Origin: CAYUYM01 sp964449305
GTDB lineage: Bacteria; Bacteroidota; Ignavibacteria; SZUA-365; CAYQST01
Length of the DNA: 14,310 nucleotides
NCBI GenBank assembly: GCA_964449305.1
Contig: CAYUYM010000081.1
Coordinates: 1 to 14,310 of the forward strand
Direction: 5' to 3'
Part shown: positions 5,737 through 14,310 of the stretch, piece by piece
How the letters are laid out: each line of letters starts with the position of its first letter
Numbering within the stretch: the first letter of the stretch is position 1
Notes under the pieces: model-generated
What the model was told of the DNA's origin: nothing
Database searches by the model: none
What the model saw: the letters and a program-made list of their open reading frames with translations, nothing else
Position numbers and translations under genes: made by a program

Positions 5737-6522
5737 ATGACGCGATGCCCCGCCCTCCGAGTCATCATCATCCTGCTTCCTCTGCTCACGCACTGTTCGG
5801 TGGGCTCATCCGCCTGCACACCCGGGGGAACGGACACCACGTCTGCCCGCCCAGGGTTCCTCGACGGGTTGACCACCAGACTCACGCTCGCTTCCGCCCT
5901 CTACAGCGGCAACATCAATTCCCTCGACCTCCGGACCGACCTGTCCATGTCGAAAAAGGATTCGGTGACCGAGCTTTCCTTCTTCGGACGGACCATCTTC
6001 ACGCAGGTCGACGGGCAGGTGCGGAACCGCGAGTACTACGGAGGTGTCAAACTCGACCTCCTTCCGGACGACGTGTGGTCCCCGTTTCTCATGGCCACGG
6101 TGTTCGCGAATCCCTACAAGGGATATGATCTGCGCATCTCCGGACTCGCCGGCGTGAAGCGCCTGCTCCTGCGCCGCGGCACCATGGAGTACTCGATCAG
6201 CGCCGCCCTGGTGGCCGACGCGGAGGCGTATGCTGCCTCATCCGGCAGGGCGGACCGCGGGATGTTGCGACTCTCCATCAGGCCGAAGCTGCACCTACCT
6301 CTTGGCGATGCGGCCTGCATCGATCACATGACCTTTGTCAAGGTCAGCACCGCCAGCATCGGTGATGTGCTTGTGGACATGACCACCACCCTCCACATCC
6401 ACGCATCCTCGCTGCTGTCGGTGGACGTGACGCATCAGTTCGATTACAACAACCATCCCCCCGAGGGCCGGATCCATCGCACCGATCACGCACTGACCGC
6501 GGGGGTGACGCTGCGCTGGTGA
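5737..6522 (+). CDS. DUF481-type outer-membrane beta-barrel protein
   Basis: A 261-residue secreted protein. The N-terminus is a signal peptide: MTRCPALR, then the hydrophobic VIIILLPLL, with likely cleavage near residue 26 (VGSSA-C). Cys20 lies in LLTHC, which fits a lipobox poorly because His precedes it, so signal peptidase I is preferred. The mature part is a run of alternating amphipathic strands: LTLASALYSGNINSLDLRTD near the start, repeated Gly/aromatic turns, and the closing HQFDYNNHPPEG...TDHALTAGVTLRW with a terminal Trp. The YNxxPPEG...TD...L...G pattern and final aromatic are typical of DUF481 (YdiY-like) barrels, and the length fits. The exact role is unknown; family members are outer-membrane proteins of uncertain function. 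No ribosome binding site is seen before the ATG, as is common in Bacteroidota. It diverges from the cyclase and converges on the giant beta-helix gene. Confidence 0.82.
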   Translation: MTRCPALRVIIILLPLLTHCSVGSSACTPGGTDTTSARPGFLDGLTTRLTLASALYSGNINSLDLRTDLSMSKKDSVTELSFFGRTIFTQVDGQVRNREYYGGVKLDLLPDDVWSPFLMATVFANPYKGYDLRISGLAGVKRLLLRRGTMEYSISAALVADAEAYAASSGRADRGMLRLSIRPKLHLPLGDAACIDHMTFVKVSTASIGDVLVDMTTTLHIHASSLLSVDVTHQFDYNNHPPEGRIHRTDHALTAGVTLRW

Positions 6523-6621
6523 TCCCGCGCACCCGTGCTCTGGGCATCGCCGCCTGTCACCCCCCGGTGATGCAGCGCAACCACACGACGACCATCACTG
6601 GTGCAGAGCGGTGACCACACA

Positions 6622-6655
6622 ACAACGCACGCCCCTGTCCCGGGGCGTGCGTTGT
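6622..6655. terminator. Strong bidirectional terminator hairpin between convergent genes
   Basis: The arms ACAACGCACGCCCC (6622-6635) and GGGGCGTGCGTTGT (6642-6655) pair perfectly over 14 base pairs around the loop TGTCCC. The hairpin lies 100 bases after the DUF481 stop and 58 bases after the giant gene's stop, as expected for a shared terminator. Neither side has a long T-tract, though the plus side continues with GTCTG. The rest of 6523-6712 shows only a small TCACC/GGTGA hairpin near 6560. Confidence 0.85.
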
Positions 6656-6712
6656 GTCTGGGTGAAGCTCCCGGTCGGCGCTGCAGATGCAGCCACACCG
6701 CCGGGACCTGCG

Positions 6713-9700
6713 TCACAGTCCGATGCGAACCGCCCGCTGTGTCGTTTCCATCACGCCGTCCACCTGCGTCGTCATCCGCAGGATGTACGAGCCGGTGGAA
6801 AGCGTCTGCGGCGACAGCGATGCCGTGTGCACACCCGCCGGCACTTCTCCATCCACCAGCACCGCGGCCTCCCGTCCCAGAAGATCGATGAGCACGATCC
6901 GCACCGTGGACGCCTCTGGAACCGCGTACGTCACGGTCGACATGGCACGCACCGGATTCGGATGGATCGTCAGCACATGCTGCCGCGTTCCGGACCCAAG
7001 ACTGCTCGTCACCAGCTGTGCCTGCGTCATCGGAATGCCGAGGCCGTCGGCGAGTTCGCTTTCCCGCGTCGCTGCAAGCTCCAGCGTTGCACCTCGCGCT
7101 CCGTCGTACCCGGGTCGCGCCTGGACGGTGAGGAGCAGCACCGGCTCACCCGGCGCGATCTGCTTCGCTGTCAATGACGACCAGTACACGGCCGTCTCAC
7201 CAGGTCCGTCAACCACATCCACGTCTTCCGTGGATGCACCCGCCATCCGCGCGCCGACGATGGCCACGGCATCGGACGATGCAAACCGCAGCGTCAACGC
7301 GCCCAGGGTCATGGCATCAACAGCCCGGATGGGGATCTCCACCGTCCCGCCGCGCGACAGCGCGGTCACCCCGTCGACGTCCAGTCGGACGGCTGATTCC
7401 GGGGCGTCCTTCTTCACTCCCGATGGCGGGATGTGGGATCCGTTCACATCACCCGCGCACAGGCCCCACAGGTCGCGGACCACCCCCGTGTTCGTGATGA
7501 CGAACGGAGTGGCGAGCACCTGCCCCGGCATCCGGTCGATCGTGAACTGCCACTTCGGCACGGCGAACCCTGCCGGGCTGTTCGTCATGTATGCCGTGCG
7601 GATTGCCGTGGCATCGGCCAGGTTGATGCTTGGTGGATTTGTCGGGGCGATCACGTCCGCACTGATGCGGTACAGGATGGGACTCGCCGGCAGCAACGGC
7701 GGTGCGTTGGCTGCATGCCGGGCAACGGCCAGGTAGTCCGTCGAGTTCACACCACCCCAGGTCTGCCACTGCCCCGATGCATGGGCCGACTGGACACCCA
7801 GCGTGTAGGTGCCGCTGAGCAGCGACGGGAAGGAGTAGGTGCCGGAGGAGGTTGTCGTCGTTGTCGCGAGCGGCGTGCCGCCCGGGGTCGGGCCCGAGTA
7901 CAGGTTCACCCTGATCCCGTCGAGTGGCGTCGACTGCGTGTTCATGTACCTGATCGTGCCACTGACCGTGCAGTTGTTCACCGTCACACTGACCGTCGAG
8001 AAATACGACCTGCCGCAGCCGAGGGAGTCGGACACGTATTGCAGGGTGTAGGCATACGTGCCTGCTGTGCCGACGTTCTGCGCCACGGTGGCCGTCGTGC
8101 CCGTTGTCGTCGTGAGGTACTGGATGGGGCCGTCGTTCACCGTGAAGCTGAAGGTGTACGGAGGAGCACCGCCCGCCGCCGTGAAGGTGATGAGCTGGTC
8201 GGGACTGCCCTGGCACACGGTCGTGTTCCCGCTGATCGATGCCGTCGGAAGAGGCAGGATGGTCACCGACACCTCCACACGGTCACTTTCGCACAGGCCC
8301 GGGCTGACGATCGCCACCCAGAAACTGGTCGGCGTCGTCAACGGCGGGGTGTCGAACGTGCTGTCCGTGCTGCCGATGCCCGCCTTCAACAGCGAGCCAC
8401 CAATGGCCGCATCGTACCAGTAGTAGGAATGGCCGGGCCCGGCGTTGCCGGCAGACAGCGTGACCGATTCACCGTGGCACACCTGCGACGCCTGCGCGGT
8501 CGGAGCCGTCTGCGGAGCGCATGGTGTTCCAAGCTGCACATCACCGAATGCCGTCGCTCCCGTCACCTCGTACCGTGTCGGGGTGATGGCGCCGGAGGTG
8601 AGCGGATTCCATGCCGAGCCGTCATGCATCCTCGCGATGTAGGATGTCGGCGACCCACCAATGACGTCGGCAGGGACAAAGTCGAAGCTCGCCGCATAGC
8701 TGTCCATGGTCACCCCCGATCCTGCGAGTGTCCAGTATCGGTTGAGCGACAGCAGGCCGTCGATGCCCGAGCCCAGCAGTGCGGGATGGAGATTCGGAGT
8801 GGTACCCACGGTCAGTGACCCCGGCGTCCCGCTCAGTGTGGTGAAGTCCACCGTGACCGGCGTGTAGGCCGTGCCGTCGCCGATGAAGAACAACCGCGTC
8901 GGTGAACCCGAGGCCGGGAGGTTCCATGTCAACGGACCGTTGATGTAGCTCGATGCGCCCGCCCCGCTGACCAGGACGCCGTCCGCCAGTTCAAGGACGC
9001 CGGCGTCCATCGTCACCACGCCGCTCGTCATGGCGAGTGATCCGGTGACCAGGACCGGACCAGTGAAATGCACACCTGCTGCGCGATCGACGGTGAGTGC
9101 CTGCAGCGTCAGTCCGGTGAGCGTCGCAGGGCTCGCATGGTCATGGATGGTGAGCGTCGCCGCGGATCCACCCGTGATGCTGCCCATGCCGACGGTGGCA
9201 GGGCCGAAGAGATTCAGGGTGCCCGTGCCAATGCCGAAGGTGCCGGCATCGAGGGCCAGCGGACCGTGGAGGTTCACCGTGCCGCTCATCACCGCGGTCA
9301 CTCCGGGATCGTTGATGGTGATGCCCTCAAGGTTGCCGGACGGGAAGGCGAACGATCCCGTGCCGGTGACCACGCGCAGCACATCGTATTCGTAGGCGCC
9401 GATGTCGGGATGCGTCGCATGCCGCGGAGCACCGCTGCAATCCGTTGTGATGCCGGCAATCGGAAGCGCGTTGTCCGACCCCGCGGGGATGGGATCCACG
9501 CCGGTGCCGGTGTTGATGTGCAGATCGAATGGCGATGTTGTGGTGTTGACAAACACCACATCATCCGTCACCGAGTTCGCCTCCCGTGGTGAGAAGAAGG
9601 CCTTGTAGGAGACGAGATCCTGCACGTTGTTCGTACCATTGGAGAACAACAGATTCGACGCCCCCGGCGTCCCGGCATACAGGCAGTTCCTGTCGGATGT

Positions 9701-12700
9701 CGCAGCCAGGGTCAGGCCGGTGGCGGCGGCCGCGCGCAGGGCGACTGCCTTGTTGCTGCCACCGGGGTTCGTCCTGTTGACGATGATGTTGTTCCGGAGA
9801 TCGAGGGTCATGGTGCCGCTTGTCGAGATCCCCGACGACCCTCCACCGATGCCGGAGTACTCGAGACCGATGGTGTTGTAATGGACGTTCATCGTTGCAC
9901 CGGAAAGGTCCAACCCGCGAACCACGTTTGCACCAGTGGCATTGGGTGAACGCAGATCGCCGACCACATTGTTGGACACCACAGTGGGGGTGCCACCGGT
10001 CACGCTGATGCCGGTGACGGTGGTTCCACCGGTGCCGCCGTTGAGGTTGAGGACGACGTTGTTCGTCACGGTCTTTGCAAACGACCCTCCGCAGGCGATC
10101 CCGGTGATGATGGCGCTGGCTGAACCGCCTGTGGAAAAGTTGTACACTGTATTGTGATGGATGCCACCGGAGCCGCCACCACTGTTGATGCTGAATCCGT
10201 ACAGTGATCCTGGTCCGTTGATGCTGAAATCGTGAAAGACGTTGTTGTAGAATGCCGTCGTCGATCCGTAGATCGTGTTCGCGAAGCCATAGATGGCACC
10301 GCCTGTCGGTGCGCTCGGCATCGTGATGTTGTAGATGGTGTTGTCGTGGAAATCGATCGTCCAGTTCTGAGTGTGGAACAGGTAGTGGATCCCGCCCGAT
10401 CGGGTGATGGCGACGTCGTGGATGGTGTTGTTGTACACATTCCACGATGCTGCGGCATACGCGTCGTTGCGAACCAGATAGGTCCCGGAGCCCGACCATG
10501 TCACGTTCGACACCGTGTTGCCGCTGAAGTCACCGGCAGTGCTGTGAGCGGCAGTATTGAAGATCGCCATCAGCCAGCCCGAGGTGTTTGAGGGCGAGGT
10601 CAATGCGATGTTGGTGAAGGTGTTGTTCTTGATGTTCAGAGCGCCGGAAGACGCCGTGTTGTAGATCAGGTACGATGACCCGGTCGAGGTCGCACTGGAC
10701 AGTGACAAGGTGTTGCCCGTGATGTTGACCGTCGGCGCACCCGACTTGTTGTAGATCAGGTTGACTCCCCCGGTTCCGCCGAAGGCGACATCGATGGTGT
10801 TGTCATTGATGTCGATCGAGGTTCCGTTGTTCAGATTGGCGCCATCAGCGTAGATGCCGGTGATCGATCCCGTGTGGGTCGGGTTGATCGACGCGATCTG
10901 GTTGTTCTCCACACGGAGTTGCGCCTGGGAGAAGGTGTACACACCGTAGGCCGCAGTGGTGCCTCCACCAATCCCGGTGATGGAATTCGCAGCCGATGTC
11001 CCGACCCGGTTGTTGACGCCATGATTGGCGGCCGTTGCATGCCCCTTGAGGAGGATGCCGGTGTACCATGATGTCACCGTATTGCCCGACGCCTCGCAGT
11101 TCGAGATGACGCCGGATGCCGCGGATGGTGTGATCGAGGCACCGGAGGCATTGCGGGTGTTGTCCATGAGGATGCCAGCCGTGAGGATGCCCGAGGTGGT
11201 GTTGACGTAGCCGCTGAATCCGGTGATCGTGCAGTTCCTGATCACCACATTCTGCGCGGCATTCGTCGCAGCCCCGGCAAACACGCCATACCCGCATTCC
11301 ACCCTCTGTGCAGCGGTCAACCCTGCTGTCGGATTCGCGCTCAAATCGATTCCGTCGAAGGTGACAAAATCGGTCCCCTCGATGCGGATGATGCCGTCGT
11401 AGTTCCCGGTCCCTGCTGTCGTCGCTGTCACCAGCGGGTTCGCCCCCGTGCCGGATTTCTGGAACAGGACCGGTTTGAGTGCCGTCGTGCTTGCTGTTGT
11501 GAGTGTGAGGTTGATGCCGGATTCGGTGTACCCGGCAGGAACGTTGAATGTTGCTCCTCCCGTCCCGACCCCCATCGCGTTCATCATCGCGATCGCGTCG
11601 GCGATGGTGGTGAAGGGCTCACCCGGTGCGATGGTGAACGTCCCTGCCACAGGTCCCTGGATAGGACGCCCGCCAGCGGGGGCTGTCGGCACCGGGATGT
11701 ACGGGATGCCACCAATGGTCACGGTGGAGCATTCAGCATCGAGCACATTGCCTGTGGTCGCATCCAGAGGAACATCATAGGCGAGCCAGAAGTGGTTCGT
11801 GCCCTCGATGAGGAACTGAGAACCGGTGATGGTGAAGGTCCCGTTCGGCGAAGTGCTCATTCCGACCGGCCATGCCGTGGAGAACGCATCCGTCCCATAG
11901 GTGTAGAAGAGCCGCGCGTTCGTGATGTCACCGGTGTTCGTTGTACCATTCGTCGAGAATGTCATCCCGGTGAGTTCCAGCGAGGCTCCACTCCCTGCGG
12001 TGATGTGGATGCCGAGGATCTCGTTGTGTGTGGTGTTGTGATACACGGTCGCGGTGTTCATCTGCGTCGTTGTGACCGTCGAGATGGTCATCGGTGCCGC
12101 CCGCACACCATCGAACTCATACGCGCCCGCGTCAGGCGCTGTGCCAGCGCCTGTGTAGCCGGCCTCGCCCTGTCGCACCGCACCGTCATGGTCGTCTGTC
12201 ACGGCAACCGGTGATGACACTTGCATGCCGCCGCTCTCGAGAAACGTCGGCGTCGCCGTGGTGACGTGCAGATCATACGGCAGCGTCACGGTGTTCACAA
12301 AGGGCGGATTCTCGGAGAAGGAGAACACATCCCTTGGTGCGGCAAAGGCCTTGTATGCGGCGATCGTCTGCAGACTGTTCGTCCCGTCGTGGAAGATGAG
12401 GCGGCCTGCACCCGGCGTGCCCGCATAGAGATTGTTGCGGTTCGAAGTCGCCGCAAGGTTGGTGAGAGCGCCTGCCGCCCGGAAGGCGACCGTCAGGCCC
12501 GTCGCCCCGGGTGTGGACACGTTGACGATCACGTTGTTGCGGGCATCGAACGATGTCGACGTCGCCCCCATCATCATGCCGGCCGTTCCGAACGTGGCCC
12601 CCGAACCTGCTGCGTCGAGGTACACCGTGTTGTAGAACGCACGGACCGTCGCACCGCTGCCCGAGGTGAACCCGATGACAGCCGGGCTGCCCGCCGCCGG

Positions 12701-14310
12701 CTCCGCAAGCGGGGCGCCGAGGTTGGAAACCACGTTGTTGGCGAATGTCACCACCGCGGAGCTGCCACAGGTGATTCCGGTGACCACGCTGGCCGCTGCT
12801 CCACCAGTCAGCCCCCGGATGGTCGTTTTCGTCACCATCGCCGGCGTCGTGCCGGCAATCGTGAGGCCGGTCACCGAACCACCGATGTTCGACAGCGAAT
12901 CGATCAGGTTTGACGTGATCGTGCGTGCCGCGCCCGACGACTGGCTCGAGGAAAGCCCGACCATCGTCCCGGTCCCGCCACCATTGTTGCCGGTGATGAT
13001 GTTCGCTGTGAGTGTCTCCGTTCCGCCTGACCCAGTCGTTGCGAGGGCGGTGAAGGTGCCAGTCCCGGATGTGCTGTTGTCGACGATGCTGTTCCCCTGC
13101 GCCGTCACCATGCCGGACTGAAGCTGCATGCCGGTGAAGGTTCCGCCGGCGCCGGACTTCTGATTGAACGCGATGGTGTTGGACTGCGCGGTCACAACAC
13201 TTGACGCCACGGTGCCCGCCACGGAGATGCCCGCGAAACTCTGCGTCCCGTCCAGGGTGACTCCGCGCACGTCGTTGCCAGAGACAATGACGTTTCTGGC
13301 GGATGCGTTGTGCCAGATGCCGGTGAACGACCCTGAGCCACCTGCCGGTGCGGTGCAATCATGCACCCGATTTCCCGTGATGGTCACGGTGTTCGTGGAG
13401 CCATTGGCACCCATGTCGTTGCGGAGGCCCACAAGCGTGGTGGTTGACGTCCCACCCGCAAGCTGGACGTCGTTGTCGGTGAGTGTCACCGACGAGAGAT
13501 TGCCGTTCGCCGAGTGGATGCCGTACATGGCCGTGGCCGCGGGCATGCTGTTGGGCAGAACCGTGTTCCCGGTGACAACGAGCCCGTTCTGGTTGGTGGC
13601 ATGGATGCCATACGCCGTCCCTGTCGCACCGCCAACGCTGGAGATCGTGTTGCCCTGCATGGTGGATCCGATCGTGTTGTCCTGATCGTAATTCGCGTGG
13701 GGCGAGGTTCCGTCCGCGTACCCGTTCAGGGAGATGCCACTCATGGCATTGACCACCGTGTTGGCGAGGAAACTGCACCCTGTCATCCTGCCCGATGCCG
13801 TGCTGATGGTCAGCGCGGAGGTGCTCGTCGATGTGTGGTTGCCGGAATAGATCCCGATGGAAGCGGAATACGTGCCCGACAACGTCACCGTGCAGTTCTT
13901 GATGGTCACGTTGTGACAGGCATCAGTCGGGCCGGCCTTCACGAGGGCGTATCCCCACTCCATCTGCTGGGTGGCATTCGTGTTCGCCATGCTCTCGGCG
14001 AGATCGATGCCATCGAAGGTGACGTCATCCGTTCCGGAGATGATGACGATGCCGTCCATCGTCCCAGCGCCTGTCGCAGCAGTGACCAACGGATTCGCCC
14101 CTGCACCAGCCTTCTGAAAGACGATCGGATTCAGGGTGGAGGACGTGCCGGTGGAAAGCTCAAGGTTCGATCCCGTCTCCGTGTATCCGGCGGGCACATT
14201 CACCACCACACCGCCGGTGGCAACGCCGGCATTGTTGAGAATCGTGATCACCTCTGCGATGGTCGGAAAATCCCCGAGGGGACCGACGGTGACCGTGCCG
14301 GACAGCGGGC
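6713..14310 (-). CDS. Giant T9SS-secreted beta-helix surface protein (start beyond right edge)
   Basis: At least 2531 residues, open to the right edge, so the signal peptide and N-terminus are missing. The order along the protein is as follows. Beta-helix module A (14308-12110) ends DAGAYEFD. A BNR-associated N-terminal-like domain (12109-11654) contains LGIHITAGSGASLELTGM and GTNHFWLAYDVPLDATTGNVLDAE. Beta-helix module B (11653-9383) ends DIGAYEYD. A beta-rich stem (9382 to about 8530) carries RYWTLAGSGVTMDSY. Then come an Ig_7-like domain (about 8520-8250, YYWYDAAIGGSLL), a PKD/Ig-like domain (about 8249-7975), a CnaB/SdrD-like domain (about 7971-7790), a dockerin-like stretch (about 7765-7425: GGVNSTDYLAVARH, INLADATAIRTAYM, CAGDVNGSH), a cohesin-like sandwich (about 7400-7000), and finally the T9SS type A sorting domain (6979-6716: HPNPV, LIDLLGREA, TGSYILRM, VRIGL). 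It is secreted across the outer membrane and probably surface-attached. The modules are rich in Asn, Gly and Thr ladders such as GNTVSNV and NNTIHDV. An adhesin or structural role is likely; a carbohydrate-active role is possible but no catalytic motif was recognised. Confidence 0.95.
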   Translation of the reverse strand, partial: PLSGTVTVGPLGDFPTIAEVITILNNAGVATGGVVVNVPAGYTETGSNLELSTGTSSTLNPIVFQKAGAGANPLVTAATGAGTMDGIVIISGTDDVTFDGIDLAESMANTNATQQMEWGYALVKAGPTDACHNVTIKNCTVTLSGTYSASIGIYSGNHTSTSTSALTISTASGRMTGCSFLANTVVNAMSGISLNGYADGTSPHANYDQDNTIGSTMQGNTISSVGGATGTAYGIHATNQNGLVVTGNTVLPNSMPAATAMYGIHSANGNLSSVTLTDNDVQLAGGTSTTTLVGLRNDMGANGSTNTVTITGNRVHDCTAPAGGSGSFTGIWHNASARNVIVSGNDVRGVTLDGTQSFAGISVAGTVASSVVTAQSNTIAFNQKSGAGGTFTGMQLQSGMVTAQGNSIVDNSTSGTGTFTALATTGSGGTETLTANIITGNNGGGTGTMVGLSSSQSSGAARTITSNLIDSLSNIGGSVTGLTIAGTTPAMVTKTTIRGLTGGAAASVVTGITCGSSAVVTFANNVVSNLGAPLAEPAAGSPAVIGFTSGSGATVRAFYNTVYLDAAGSGATFGTAGMMMGATSTSFDARNNVIVNVSTPGATGLTVAFRAAGALTNLAATSNRNNLYAGTPGAGRLIFHDGTNSLQTIAAYKAFAAPRDVFSFSENPPFVNTVTLPYDLHVTTATPTFLESGGMQVSSPVAVTDDHDGAVRQGEAGYTGAGTAPDAGAYEFDGVRAAPMTISTVTTTQMNTATVYHNTTHNEILGIHITAGSGASLELTGMTFSTNGTTNTGDITNARLFYTYGTDAFSTAWPVGMSTSPNGTFTITGSQFLIEGTNHFWLAYDVPLDATTGNVLDAECSTVTIGGIPYIPVPTAPAGGRPIQGPVAGTFTIAPGEPFTTIADAIAMMNAMGVGTGGATFNVPAGYTESGINLTLTTASTTALKPVLFQKSGTGANPLVTATTAGTGNYDGIIRIEGTDFVTFDGIDLSANPTAGLTAAQRVECGYGVFAGAATNAAQNVVIRNCTITGFSGYVNTTSGILTAGILMDNTRNASGASITPSAASGVISNCEASGNTVTSWYTGILLKGHATAANHGVNNRVGTSAANSITGIGGGTTAAYGVYTFSQAQLRVENNQIASINPTHTGSITGIYADGANLNNGTSIDINDNTIDVAFGGTGGVNLIYNKSGAPTVNITGNTLSLSSATSTGSSYLIYNTASSGALNIKNNTFTNIALTSPSNTSGWLMAIFNTAAHSTAGDFSGNTVSNVTWSGSGTYLVRNDAYAAASWNVYNNTIHDVAITRSGGIHYLFHTQNWTIDFHDNTIYNITMPSAPTGGAIYGFANTIYGSTTAFYNNVFHDFSINGPGSLYGFSINSGGGSGGIHHNTVYNFSTGGSASAIITGIACGGSFAKTVTNNVVLNLNGGTGGTTVTGISVTGGTPTVVSNNVVGDLRSPNATGANVVRGLDLSGATMNVHYNTIGLEYSGIGGGSSGISTSGTMTLDLRNNIIVNRTNPGGSNKAVALRAAAATGLTLAATSDRNCLYAGTPGASNLLFSNGTNNVQDLVSYKAFFSPREANSVTDDVVFVNTTTSPFDLHINTGTGVDPIPAGSDNALPIAGITTDCSGAPRHATHPDIGAYEYDVLRVVTGTGSFAFPSGNLEGITINDPGVTAVMSGTVNLHGPLALDAGTFGIGTGTLNLFGPATVGMGSITGGSAATLTIHDHASPATLTGLTLQALTVDRAAGVHFTGPVLVTGSLAMTSGVVTMDAGVLELADGVLVSGAGASSYINGPLTWNLPASGSPTRLFFIGDGTAYTPVTVDFTTLSGTPGSLTVGTTPNLHPALLGSGIDGLLSLNRYWTLAGSGVTMDSYAASFDFVPADVIGGSPTSYIARMHDGSAWNPLTSGAITPTRYEVTGATAFGDVQLGTPCAPQTAPTAQASQVCHGESVTLSAGNAGPGHSYYWYDAAIGGSLLKAGIGSTDSTFDTPPLTTPTSFWVAIVSPGLCESDRVEVSVTILPLPTASISGNTTVCQGSPDQLITFTAAGGAPPYTFSFTVNDGPIQYLTTTTGTTATVAQNVGTAGTYAYTLQYVSDSLGCGRSYFSTVSVTVNNCTVSGTIRYMNTQSTPLDGIRVNLYSGPTPGGTPLATTTTTSSGTYSFPSLLSGTYTLGVQSAHASGQWQTWGGVNSTDYLAVARHAANAPPLLPASPILYRISADVIAPTNPPSINLADATAIRTAYMTNSPAGFAVPKWQFTIDRMPGQVLATPFVITNTGVVRDLWGLCAGDVNGSHIPPSGVKKDAPESAVRLDVDGVTALSRGGTVEIPIRAVDAMTLGALTLRFASSDAVAIVGARMAGASTEDVDVVDGPGETAVYWSSLTAKQIAPGEPVLLLTVQARPGYDGARGATLELAATRESELADGLGIPMTQAQLVTSSLGSGTRQHVLTIHPNPVRAMSTVTYAVPEASTVRIVLIDLLGREAAVLVDGEVPAGVHTASLSPQTLSTGSYILRMTTQVDGVMETTQRAVRIGL
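6716..6979 (-). other. T9SS type A C-terminal sorting domain
   Basis: The last 88 residues of the giant protein. They show the hallmarks of the Por secretion C-terminal domain: IHPNPV at the start, the VRIVLIDLLGREAAVL strand pair, the LSTGSYILRMTT segment and a final VRIGL. This domain directs export by the type IX system, after which it is normally removed. It is the strongest taxonomic marker in the window. Confidence 0.93.
9383..11653 (-). repeat. Beta-helix module B (second tandem copy in the giant protein)
   Basis: Encodes 757 residues starting PVAGTFTIAPGEPFTTIADA and ending DIGAYEYD. It lines up with module A throughout its start: GVGTGGATFNVPAGYTESG against GVATGGVVVNVPAGYTETG, ANPLVTATTAGTGNYDGI against ANPLVTAATGAGTMDGI, and DFVTFDGIDL against DVTFDGIDL. 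The DNA has diverged, so this is an old duplication rather than a recent one. The interior holds repeated short parallel beta-helix turns. Confidence 0.85.
11654..12109 (-). other. BNR-associated N-terminal-like domain between the two beta-helix modules
   Basis: Encodes 152 residues with no similarity to the helix modules. The series VYHNTTHNEILGIHITAGSG, then ITNARLFYTYGTDAFS, GSQFLIEGTNHFWLAYDVP and GNVLDAECSTVTI matches the beta-sandwich known as the N-terminal domain of BNR-repeat neuraminidases, common in large Bacteroidota surface proteins. Here no BNR repeats follow it, so it acts as a spacer or binding domain. Confidence 0.75.
12110..14308 (-). repeat. Beta-helix module A (first visible copy in the giant protein)
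   Basis: Encodes 733 residues from PLSGTVTVGPLGDFPTIAEV, right at the window edge, to DAGAYEFD. It aligns with module B at both ends and in between. Because the first residues in the window already match the start of module B, the module begins essentially at the edge, and more copies or another spacer may lie beyond it. Repeated turns such as GNTVLPN, DNDVQLAG and GNRVHDCT mark the right-handed parallel beta-helix. Confidence 0.85.

Noticed and set aside
5803..5818. Cys in LLTHC of the DUF481 protein as a lipoprotein site
   Set aside because: His before the Cys does not fit the lipobox, and the mature protein looks like a beta-barrel.
7433..8818. Long plus-strand open frame of 461 codons opposite the giant gene
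   Set aside because: It is Arg/His-rich with no recognisable domain, and lies antisense to well-supported Ig-like, dockerin-like and stem domains. High GC leaves long open shadow frames.
12221..12913. Plus-strand open frame of 230 codons opposite module A
   Set aside because: The Arg-rich translation looks like a GC-frame shadow; module A on the other strand aligns with module B.
12273..13358. Minus-strand frame of 361 codons within the giant gene
   Set aside because: It is the same strand in a different frame. The translation is His/Arg-rich and shows no family pattern.

Overview
The window is high-GC bacterial DNA carrying seven protein genes. One runs off each edge. No RNA gene, insertion sequence or CRISPR array was seen, and no gene-free stretch exceeds about 230 bases. 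The best lineage clue is the protein ending at 6713: it closes with a type IX secretion (T9SS) C-terminal sorting domain, and it carries a Bacteroidota-style dockerin-like segment, a BNR-associated N-terminal domain and parallel beta-helix modules. These features point to the Bacteroidota/FCB group. The high GC and Ala/Arg-rich cytoplasmic proteins would suit a GC-rich branch such as Kapabacteria or Ignavibacteria, but that placement is inference. Two intergenic matches to the Bacteroidota -7 element TAnnTTTG, each correctly oriented upstream of a gene, agree with it.

Layout. Positions 1-5638 hold five genes, all on the minus strand. In transcription order they are: a class III adenylate/guanylate cyclase with a TolB-like domain and TPR repeats (5638 to 3443); a 101-residue small protein that looks like an NHLP/Os1348-type leader with a Gly-Gly and a Pro/Trp-rich tail (3383 to 3078); an isoprenoid-synthase-fold protein with two DDxxD motifs (2993 to 2097); a DUF4287/DUF5655 protein (1975 to 1403); and the N-terminal 390 residues of a PAS-GAF-PAS signalling protein (1170 to the left edge). 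A divergent control region at about 5564-5736 separates the cyclase from a plus-strand DUF481-type outer-membrane beta-barrel (5737-6522). A strong hairpin at 6622-6655 then serves the convergent end of that gene and of a giant secreted beta-helix protein, which fills the minus strand from 14310 to 6713 and whose start lies outside the window.

How the genes may fit together. The cyclase, small protein and isoprenoid-fold gene are tightly spaced (59 and 84 bases) and could be one transcript. A hairpin just after the isoprenoid-fold gene suggests that the transcript ends there and that the DUF4287 and PAS genes are separate units. The candidate for something undescribed is the pair formed by the small leader-like protein and the divergent class I isoprenoid-fold protein. 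It resembles a precursor peptide beside a possible tailoring enzyme, but no transporter, protease or other RiPP enzyme is visible, so this remains a hypothesis. The giant protein is most likely a cell-surface or released adhesin or structural protein. It has two tandem copies of a roughly 740-residue beta-helix module.
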